Positions 1-9,400 of a DNA stretch of 23,436 nucleotides are shown here, one piece after another (the stretch's first letter is position 1; each line of letters opens with the position of its first letter). Below the pieces are notes generated by a model. The model saw only the letters and a program-made list of their open reading frames with translations. It was not told the DNA's origin and did no database searches. The stretch comes from Stentor coeruleus. Taxonomy: Eukaryota > Ciliophora > Heterotrichea > Heterotrichida > Stentoridae. The DNA lies in assembly GCA_001970955.1 (NCBI GenBank), contig MPUH01001122.1, positions 1-23,436 on the forward strand. The letters are read 5' to 3'. Both the position numbers and the translations under genes were made by a program.

Positions 1-153
1 CATTTCTATAATCAATCCTACCCTAAACTCAGCCCAAATGTATAATTTTTGTATAGCATGGCGAGCATTTCAAGCAAATTTTCTCATAAAACCCTTAATC
101 CTACAACAATTTTAATATTATAAACCTAAATATAAAAAATAACTCAAAGCAAA

Positions 154-3100
154 ATGATAAAAGTCAAATCAGGAAAACTGCTTGTAAAAAAGCCAAATTC
201 AAGAACTCCTTCTCTGCATAAACTTAAAAAAATATTGCCTAAACCCTTTATAATAAGTCCTGACACATTTACTACCTCCTTCTCTGCATAAACTTAAAAA
301 AATATTGCCTAAACCCTTTATAATAAGTCCTGACACATTTACTACAACCCCAGACAAATCTCCAAGCATCCAAGTTATAGTTAAGGGTACAAAAAAGCAA
401 TCAGATAAAAAAGATTTAGAAGATATGAAAAAATCTTATAAAGAATCAAAGGAACCTTGGCTTCATATAAACGAAGAGCCAAAACTAACTAAAGATGATA
501 AAACCCCAAAATCTTTATATAAAGTAAGTAAATCTGCATTAGCTGTAAGAAATGAAGAAAAGGTTAAGAAAATTAAAAAAGAGAAGGTAATTACATTAAA
601 AACTGAAGAAAGAGTTGTTGTTAAAAAGAAACTTACAAAGAAAAATGATAGATCTTCAAGCCATGGCATTATTCCAAAAATCAAACAAAAAGATCCTGAG
701 GTGAAGAAGGATGAAAAGAAAATAAGGAAGAAAAGTAGAGAAATTAGAATGAAGATTGAAGCTAAAAAAGTTCAGGTTAAAGGTATTGAGCTTATTGCGA
801 AAAAAACTCCTGATAAAAAAAATAAAGTTAAAGGAAAAAAGAAAAGTGTTAAGAGAAACAGTAAGCAAGAGTGGGTTGATCATAGTTTTTTTATGCATAA
901 CAAGAATAGAGATGTATCTTCTCGTGATAAACACCATGATCTTAACATATTTTCATCTCAGAATTTTTCTAGTTATGAAGGTAGTGGCCTAAACCACGAT
1001 TCAACAAATCAACAAATAGAGCCATACTTAAAAAAACATGCATCATGTCAAATAAACATAAGCCATAGAAGCTCTATAGGTATTAACACTTTAAGTAACT
1101 CTTTACAAGCAAGTGAATCAAATGTAATCAGTCATCCTAAAAAGCTTAGTAAGAAATTCAGATTGCTTCAAATGGAATCAAAGACACAAAAACCTAAAAA
1201 AATATCTTTAAATACTGCTGCAACCAAAATCCAAGCTTTGATTAGAGGATTTTTAACAAGGGCGAAAATTGTGAATTACTTAAAATCTAATGAACGTAAT
1301 AATAGTGGAATACTTGAACTAGATTTTGTTCAAGAAAACAGTGAAGAAGATGAAGTCAAACGGATTATTGGAGAATTACAGGCCAGTCCAGGGAACAAAG
1401 ATAAAAATAATGGATTATTGTATGAAAACTATGCATTTAAAGGGAAAAATAATGATAAAGTTAAAAAAAATATGTATAAATCAGAAGAAAACAAAGGGAA
1501 AATTCATGGGGTGGATGAAAAAAAGATTAACGAACCTGATAAGATGTATTTTCAAAATGAAAATGAGAAAACCAATCAAAAAAAAATAGAAAAACATCAT
1601 AGCGAAGTTATATTTCAGAAACTCACTGAAAAAAGTAACAAACTAGAAGAAGACTTAAAAAAACCCCTTCAAAAACCTTCACATAAAAGCAAACTCAGTT
1701 TAAGCCATAATGATTTTATAGAAACATATCCAGCTAGCAAAGATTTAGACCCTCAAAAATCCACAGCATCACAAAAAAAAGATCCAGAAATAGCCGAAAT
1801 CAGTTTTAAATGCATTGAATCAACTCCATTCCTACCTGATTCAAACAAAAATATCATAAAAAGTCCAAAACCCAGCTTCATCATCGAAAGATTCCAAGAA
1901 ATCAGCCCCAAACTCAAAGGTATCATCGACACCAAAAACCCTAAATCCACAGATTTTAACATAAAGTCTGCAATAATTCCTATAAACCCCGACCCACTAA
2001 AAGTTTTCCCATCAATTTTCAACCCGAAACCTTTAGAAATAAATCCAAAAGTTAAAAAACCACTTGAAAAACGTCAAGATATTAGCCCACTAACAAAAGA
2101 AATCCTTAAAAAAAACCATGAACAATCTACTTCAAGAAGGACTTCTATTGATAAAATCTCAGAACCAAATTCAATCCAATTTTCTGTAGTTGATATAAGC
2201 GAATCTAATTCTAATCAAAAAAATTTGCAAGATATGCTTAAAGAATCTTTACAATCATCATATGAAAATGGGGATTTTAGTCACTCTGTTCAAATCCTTT
2301 CACCTATAAACAAAGGGTCACTTTTTGGTATAAGTGAAATAACAAAAAGACTTAAAAAAGAACAAAAAAACTTCGATTTTATCGAAAAAGACAATAAAAA
2401 TATTGAAAATTACATGTATTTAGATACGCTTATATCAAAAAAAGCTGATATTGATGAGTTAAGGAAAAAAGATCTTGAAAACATACAGAAACTGACTAAT
2501 AAAAATGGATCTGAAATAGAGATTTTTCAGATTTTTCAAAATATTATTAATAGAAGGTATGAGAAAATTAATTCAATGTTTGATGATAATATCAGAGCTG
2601 TACAAGAAGCTCTAGCTCAATCTGTGTTATCAGGAGAATCATCATCAATTTTATTTTCAGAAAATACAAGCATTTTGTTTGAGAAAATAAGTAAAATCGA
2701 TGAAGAAATGGCTAATAGTAAAATATTAGAGTCTTTAAGAAATCAGAGAAAAAGTGATAATTCACCTGAGAATATTGGGAATAATAATATAAATTTTATA
2801 TACAAACCTGAAAAAAATAAACTACCTGTTATTGATAATGAGCCAGAAAAGTTTATATGTTTAAGTTCTCAGATAGGATATTCAAATAGGTATTGTGAAA
2901 TAGAAGAAAATGAGATTTTTATTGAAGAATATATTCCTGAAAATAATAAATCGTCAAAAATTGTTTGGATTGATGAAGTAGCTATGCCAAGTAATATAAA
3001 TTTTACAGATTTAATTGTTGATGCAGCAATTTCTGATATTTATGATTATTTATTTGATTGGATTATTAAGGATATATGGTTTATAGGATCAAATTTTGTA

Positions 3101-3799
3101 ATAGACTTGTCTAATGAGCTTATTAAAGTTTTGTTAGCTCAAGAAATACGTGAGCAGATTGATGATTTGAGGAAAAATTTCAGTGATGGACAGATTTTGA
3201 TTATAATTTCGAAAATTTTCGAAAAAACTGAGAATTTAGTTGCTGAAGAATTGTATAAACCCCTTGAATGTGATCCATTAGGTGTACTTTCTATGTTACA
3301 GGAAAGTGAAGTTGGAGGAGGATTTTTACCTGAGGAAAAATATTCTATGTTGAATTTTGAAGCTTTTTCAGATGTTCTTGACCATTCTAGTAAAAATGTT
3401 AAAATTTTCAATTCTATGGTTTTTGATAGTGTTAATGAAGTTTTAGAAAATATGATGTGTAAAGAAGAGCTACCTTGGGCAACTAAAAGGAATATTAGAT
3501 GTAAACTTTTATCATCAGAAGAAATTCAGAGAAATCTTGAAATTGAATTATTACGTTTTTGCAGGTTAAAAGCAGGGCCGATTTTATATGATGAGTTTGA
3601 AAATTCAACCAAGGCAGAGCAAGTTTTGGCTATAGGCAGAGAGAACGGGATTATTAAAATGCTAGCAATTGAAATAAATGATAATGAAGCTCAATGGTAT
3701 GATTACGATAAAGAAGAAGTTCAGTCTAAACTAGATGTCGCAGATATGTTACTAGAAAGCGAAATTGAGCATATCATTGAAATATTAATTAACACTTAA
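154..3799 (+). CDS. Large basic IQ-motif protein, possibly cytoskeletal; 5' end broken by a duplication
   Basis: The open frame reaches TAA at 3797-3799. As assembled, it is open only from 257 and its first ATG is at 425. An ATG at 154, preceded by an in-frame TAA at 133, opens a frame that would join the main one exactly if one copy of the 70-bp duplication (206-345) were removed, giving about 1191 residues. The first third is very Lys-rich and probably disordered. A clean IQ motif, IQALIRGFLTR, lies at about nt 1229-1261 and suggests calmodulin or myosin-light-chain-type binding. The middle is low-complexity with many Pro and Ser. The last ~250 residues are better ordered and contain a helix NSMVFDSVNEVLENMM that faintly recalls the C-terminal domain of TRM/LONGIFOLIA and CEP350-like proteins (DUF4378). 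That resemblance is only an inference. The role may be centrosomal, basal-body or cortical microtubule scaffolding. No membrane segment or signal peptide is seen. The next gene starts 27 bp downstream. Confidence 0.85.
206..345. repeat. Exact 70-bp tandem duplication, two copies
   Basis: Bases 206-275 and 276-345 are identical. Because 70 is not a multiple of 3, the second copy shifts the frame opened by ATG 154 into a TAA at 289. Collapsing the two copies restores one continuous frame into the main gene. This points to an uncollapsed assembly overlap more than to a real duplication. Confidence 0.95.
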
Positions 3800-3826
3800 G
3801 AGTATATTTACAAATCAAAATTATTA

Positions 3827-5152
3827 ATGATATTTTCCGATCCTTCAGGTGATGATAGTATCCATCCAGTAAGCCCATTAATATTCCCTGTTGTAATCCC
3901 AACTCCAGCCCGAACGCAAATTGTCCACAGGTCTCCAAACTCTGTGATTTGTTACAATAAGCCAGTTAAAAATACTTCTTATAGTAAAACATTACAAGTC
4001 CCAACAGACATTGATCATTATTACTATCAAGTTAAAGAAATGCTTGATGATGGGACAGGAAGTTCTGTTGATCGTCCTAAAAACTTAGATGAAAGCCCAA
4101 TTTCAAAGCCAAAAATCCACGCTGCTACGAAAAGGTTTATCAAATCAAAACCTTCAAAGTATCTTGATGATGGAAGCTCGTTTTTAAGACAAGAGATTTC
4201 TTTTAGTGAAGAACGTGTTAGAAGTATTAAAGCTGGAAAAACACTTCATTGGATGATTCCACAAAATAGTAAAGCGTTTATTGAACCAAATAAAAATCTT
4301 TACAATCGTCAACGACTTGGTACACCTATTAGAGATATACAAAGCAAAGAACTTAAATTTTATTCAAGAAAAAATCAAGTTAGTCTTATGAACTCTTCAC
4401 CGAATAGACCTTTTATTTTATTACCTTCGCTTAAAGAAATCCTTTTGCATAATGAACAGAATAAGGATGGGATTTTTGTAGCTGGAGAGGATTTACCTAC
4501 TAAATTTGATAAACTCGAAAAATCATTTAAAAAAAGAAATCGTAAAGATGTACGGCTTATCCCAGATGAGCATGAAAAAACTCTAATCAACATAGTAAAA
4601 AACCACCTAAAATCCGACTTTGTGAGAAACAGCCTCGAAGAAGACCCAGTTTTTCATTTGCAAGAACGATTTCAAGAGTTTGAAAACGGTAAAGAAAAAC
4701 TAAAATTTCAGTTAAAAGACATTCTAGCAACACAGAAATACGATCGACCCGAAGCTATTTGGCTTAAATACAAACATTTTAAAACCTCAGAAAAATCAAG
4801 TGTTTATCAAGGTAGAATGTTAGATATTTGGAATATGCGAATGGAAGCTGAAAAAGAAAGACTTCAAAACTATCATGGAATGATGGATCAAATATGTTGG
4901 TACAGAGATGTTTTATGGTTTACAATAGAAAAATGTCAAGATATAAACCCTTATACTTATTATATTCTTGATTATATAAAAGCTTTAACAGAAGAAGGGA
5001 TAAATGTAACACGTGAGATGATGAGGAAAGCATTTGAGGAAATACCATATAGTGAAAGGACGAATGGGATTAATTTACTTATGTCGAAAATACTTATTGA
5101 CTTATCTTCGAATTTTCATTTTTCTAATACTGAAAATGATATACTAAAGTAA
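3827..5152 (+). CDS. Orphan soluble protein, 441 residues
   Basis: ATG at 3827, TAA at 5150-5152. I do not recognise a family. The first ~45 residues are Pro/Ser-rich and probably flexible. The middle is basic. The last ~130 residues are mostly helical and hold four widely spaced Trp (about residues 312, 335, 358, 364), which suggests a folded C-terminal helical domain. No signal peptide, membrane segment or zinc-binding cluster is seen. It lies 27 bp after the IQ-motif gene on the same strand and could share a transcript or have an extremely short 5' UTR. A fusion of the two by a small intron was considered, but no 15-16 nt GT...AG segment bridges the stop and the frame. The next Met is about 70 codons in, and the sequence before it reads as protein, so the first ATG is kept. 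Confidence 0.8.
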   Translation: MIFSDPSGDDSIHPVSPLIFPVVIPTPARTQIVHRSPNSVICYNKPVKNTSYSKTLQVPTDIDHYYYQVKEMLDDGTGSSVDRPKNLDESPISKPKIHAATKRFIKSKPSKYLDDGSSFLRQEISFSEERVRSIKAGKTLHWMIPQNSKAFIEPNKNLYNRQRLGTPIRDIQSKELKFYSRKNQVSLMNSSPNRPFILLPSLKEILLHNEQNKDGIFVAGEDLPTKFDKLEKSFKKRNRKDVRLIPDEHEKTLINIVKNHLKSDFVRNSLEEDPVFHLQERFQEFENGKEKLKFQLKDILATQKYDRPEAIWLKYKHFKTSEKSSVYQGRMLDIWNMRMEAEKERLQNYHGMMDQICWYRDVLWFTIEKCQDINPYTYYILDYIKALTEEGINVTREMMRKAFEEIPYSERTNGINLLMSKILIDLSSNFHFSNTENDILK

Positions 5153-5793
5153 TTTGCCATTGAAATGATAAATAATCATTACTTTTTATAGGATTTTTTG
5201 TTTGTTGGTGTTTGATATATGCTTTGCTTTGAGATATTAGCTTTTTTTATTATAAAAATAAATTGTTAGATTATGTTTATATGGTAATATAAAGGGTTAT
5301 AGGTAAAAGATAAACTTTAATCCTTGTTAAACATATTAATTCAAAATGCCTGCAAAAAGAATTAAGTTAATGTACCGAAATAATAAGTATTATGTTGTAA
5401 TTATTATGATTTTAGTAAGAAATTATCTTACAAATTGGGGAAAATATTTTTACAAACCATTTTTATTTGATAAAAAGTTTATTTAAATCTTACAAAACTA
5501 TATATACAAAATTAATCTTTTTTACTTACATTATAGCAGTCTTAACAAAAGCATTACCCATTTTGCAGATAAACCTATTTTAATCAGTAATTTTTTTCAT
5601 ATTAATCTCTAAATTTTAGCTGATTTAGCTAACCAAACTCTGAATTGTCTAAAGTATCCATCTAAAAAATAGAGCATATAAAGTTATGAGCAAGTTAAAT
5701 AATTAGTAGTATGGCAGATTGTCAAGGTATATGTCTTAACTTTGCTTACTAATATCATTATTAAGAGTAATTATCCTCATAAAAAATATATAA

Positions 5794-5964
5794 ACATACT
5801 TAACCTTACTGTCATTTGTCAAAGCGCCTAAGCTAAGAATATCCGAGAATGAAGATAATACTCTAACTTTGTTTATAGCAACAGCCCTCTATTTTGCTAT
5901 AATCATTACCATTCTAATACAGAAAAAATTAAGAAAAAAAGAATCCCACAGGATTACCACTTAA
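5794..5964 (+). pseudogene. Possible remnant or 3' exon of a single-pass membrane protein
   Basis: An open stretch of 56 codons runs from just after a TAA at 5791 to TAA at 5962-5964 and has no ATG. It reads as a polar segment (ISENEDNT), a hydrophobic span of about 18 residues (LFIATALYFAIIITILI) and a strongly basic end (QKKLRKKESHR). That is the layout of a type I membrane protein tail, like the end of the neighbouring 1720-residue protein. Local base composition is richer in GC than its surroundings. There is no visible start or credible upstream exon, so it is either a decayed gene end or chance. Confidence 0.25.
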
Positions 5965-6241
5965 TGCAGGATAGTTAATTAAATATCTGGTAGCATCATA
6001 TCACAAAATTCATAAAATTTCTTTTATTTCCAAAAAACTTATAAACTCAACGCTTACAATAAAAAAAACCAAATTCTTATACCCAAAAAAATATAAAATC
6101 CTCTTAAAAAATTTTACTGTCATCTTAAATATACTTTAAAGTTTTATATAAATCCTATAATTATATACATCTCCTTCCAAAATGTCAAAAATATTTCTTT
6201 CTCCCAAGTATTCTGAAAGTGTCAAATTCTATCTAATAAAC

Positions 6242-6400
6242 TTTAATTCTTATTCTAAACCTTTAATCTGAATGGATATAATGGTATTTATCTGGTGTTT
6301 GTTTATCCTCACATCAGCTANTTTAATTCTTATTCTAAACCTTTAATCTGAATGGATATAATGGTATTTATCTGGTGTTTGTTTATCCTCACATCAGCTA
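6242..6400. repeat. Exact 79-bp duplication flanking a single N
   Basis: Bases 6242-6320 and 6322-6400 are identical and are separated only by the N at 6321. Both copies contain the same ATG and signal-peptide codons. A contig break whose ends overlapped by 79 bp but were joined with an N explains this fully. Confidence 0.95.
6321..6321. other. Assembly gap or ambiguous base (single N)
   Basis: The only ambiguous base in the window. It sits exactly between the two copies of the 79-bp repeat, so it marks an unmerged contig join and probably not missing sequence. Confidence 0.95.
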
Positions 6401-9400
6401 ATGTGATAGAACTAAATGACGGGGTGACCCATCATGTAGAAACATATTCAGATACAGGATCTCAAGACATGTTCAAATTTTTTATCAATGAAACCTTCTT
6501 AGACGATTTGACTGTGTCTTTGACAACATATTCTGATTATTCCGACCCCGACATGTTTTTAAGAATGGGATCAGAGCCAACTTCAGATTATTATGACTAT
6601 GCAAGCTATTCTTGGGGATCAGGAAGTATTATTATCCCTCCAAGTGAAATTAAATCTTCTCAATATTGCTATATAATGGTAGTATGCTACTCTTATTGCA
6701 GATATGGAATTACTGTTTCTTATGCTTCTGAAATCTCATTACAAGAAAGTATACCTATTGATGGAGCGTTAACATTAGGTAAACAAGCAATTTATATATA
6801 CACTCCAATGACTAGATCAGATAATATTCTTAGAATTACTATTTCACAACTTACTGGTGAAGCTGATATGTATGTTTCAATTGGTAAAGATAGTGAACCA
6901 ACTTCAGATAACTCTGAGCTTGTTGATATTAAATGGGATGGGAGTTTAGAGTATATAAAAGCTAGTTATCTATCTTCAGATGTGTTTAAAATTGCTATTA
7001 TGGCTTATGAAGATATAAGTTATACAATATTAGCTAAATCTTCAAGTGCTAATGCAACTATGTTACAAGAAAGTGTTCCTATTCAAGGAGAAGTTAGTAC
7101 TGGGGGTTTTGAATATTATTATATAAATATTTTAAGTCCTAATGATACAGTTTCTATAAGTTTGACTATGTTTACAGGTGATGGGGATATTTATGTTAGA
7201 TCAGGTGCTATGCCAAGTTTGACTAATTTTAATTTCTCATCGACCCATATTGGAAATGAAAATCTAGTCATTTCAGCTATTGATAGAAAACGTATTGGAA
7301 GCCCAACAGGAAAATATTATATAGGGATTTATGGTTATGAACATTCATCTTTTACGTTGATTGTAACAACATCAAATTCTAGTGTTATTAAACTACAACC
7401 TGGTATTCCTCAAAGTGGAGCAGTAAATCAGTCATTATTCGAATATTATTCCCTTGGTTTCCCTACACAAGATACGAATATTATAATTTCTTTTAGTGTA
7501 GGGTCAGGAAACCCTGATCTTTATGTTAGACTATGCAAACAAAATATAACAAAATGTTTTTTTAATCAAAGCGAGCTTAAAAACCCTGTTGATATCTATT
7601 CATCAATACATTTAACAGGTAGTGAAAGTGTTGAAATCCCCCATTTAATCTCATCATGTCCTAAAAGCTCTCAATGCACATACCTTATTGGAGTTTATGG
7701 TGTAGCTTTATATTCAACATTTACTATAGTTGCAACTACAAACAAATCAGATGAGATTGTTTTAAGAGAAGGTAGGCCAACATCTAATCATTTACTTCAA
7801 AATGATTATAAATATTATAAGTTCACAGTAATCAATACTACTGTTTATGAGGTTTTATTCATGTTAACCCCAACTTATGGTGATTGTGACATATACACTT
7901 GTTTTAATTCTCTTTGTAGTATTGAAAACTATGACCTTTTTGATAAACTCTCATTTAATGGTGGTGTTGATGTTGATCAAGTTAGATATATAAGAGGTGT
8001 TGATTCTGATACCTTAACTGGAACTTATCATATTATGGTTTATGCTAATGATGATACATCTTATTCTATAGTAGCCAAAGAAAGTGTCCCAGGGAAAAAC
8101 TCAACAATCCAAATCTACCCAGGTCATCCTCAAAAAGATACTATATTTAATGACCCAGATAGGAATTATAGGATTTACTTTTTCCCAATACATTTCACTG
8201 AAGAAAATAAACAGAATATTATCATCACACTTTCAGCTATAACTGGAAACTTCTCATTATATGTGGCAAATCAATTATCAAACCTCGATTGGAAAAATGA
8301 GATTTTTTATTACGATTGGAGAAATGATGTAGCCAATCATTCAGATCCTTATTATGTTATTAATATCTCTCCTAATGATCCTTCATACAAATTAGATAGT
8401 ACGTATTTGATTCTTGTTATGGGAGAAAATTATTTAGCTGATAATACATCAACTTATGTTGTAGCATTTACATGTGGAGATGCTAATATGATACTTAGTG
8501 AAGATGTTCCAGTAACTGGTGTTGTAATTGAAAATGAATATAATTATTATACTTTTCCTATACATTATAATCATGAAGATGTAACTATTTCAATCACTGC
8601 TTTAACAGGAGATCCTGATATGTATATATCAGTAGACCCATTAAACCCTAATCCAACTTATAGAGAATATGATTTTGTATCTACAACATTTGGTAGTGAG
8701 TATATAACACTTGTATGGGAATTAGGGCTTAAAGATAAATGTCCAGAAGTACCTGATGATTATAATTTTGGTGATAAAACTGAATGTAATGTGTATATTG
8801 GTGTACATGGTTATGAAACTTCAACTTATATAATAAGAGTCCATCCAGCTAAAAACTTACCTATGATTTTATCATTAGGTCAACCAATAAGTTCTAATGT
8901 GAATATATCATCATATAACTTTTATTATACTATGGTTGATACAAAAATAGATACACATGTGTATTTATTACCAATGATAGGAGATTCTGATCTTTTTGTT
9001 AATGTTATAGACTCTAAAAAAGAAAGTGATTCATCTAAATGGGAAAGACCAACAAGAGAAAAAAATGATTATGCATCTCAATTTTCAGTTATGAGTGAAG
9101 AAATCGATATATCTTCAACAGAATTACAAATTGTATGTCCAAGTGGGACTTGTATTATTTTATCTTCAGTTTTTTGTTATAGTGAAGTATGTACGTATAG
9201 CATATCAATAAGGCAAAATGAAGTTCAAATGCTTATTGAAAACCAAGCAACTTATGGATCAATAGATATTGGTTATGCTTATTATTCATATTATTGTGAT
9301 AAAGAATCTACTAATTTCCTTATAACCGTAACATCATTTGGTGATGGGAATCCAGATATGTATATAAGTAAAGGTAGAGATACAAGGCCAAGTATAAATT

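Larger units (their letters stand above)
5153..6351. other. Intergenic region, mostly non-coding AT-rich DNA with weak protein-like shreds
   Basis: About 1.2 kb without a standard gene. Two short open stretches in one + frame, 5419-5580 and 5794-5964, read like membrane protein but are no longer than chance allows in such AT-rich DNA; they are treated separately. The right end carries copy 1 of the 79-bp duplication and the single N at 6321. No tRNA, rRNA or obvious promoter was recognised. Confidence 0.6.

Noticed and set aside
1-153. Possible end or start of another gene at the left edge
   Set aside because: Stops in all frames and no recognisable protein; treated as the upstream flank of the first gene.
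463-684. Antisense open frames inside the first gene and similar ones at 656-937, 1753-2022, 3139-3411, 4375-4593 and 9291-9491
   Set aside because: They lie opposite strong coding frames and their hydrophobic translations mirror Lys/Glu-rich or Tyr-rich sense codons.
3780-3840. Joining the first two genes into one by a small intron
   Set aside because: No 15-16 nt GT...AG segment removes the TAA at 3797 and keeps the downstream frame.
5346-5486. 46-codon ATG-initiated open frame
   Set aside because: No longer than chance in this base composition, with no recognisable domain.
5818-5832. A 15-nt GT...AG segment resembling a heterotrich micro-intron
   Set aside because: It does not begin with GTA, and there is no credible coding frame upstream to splice from.
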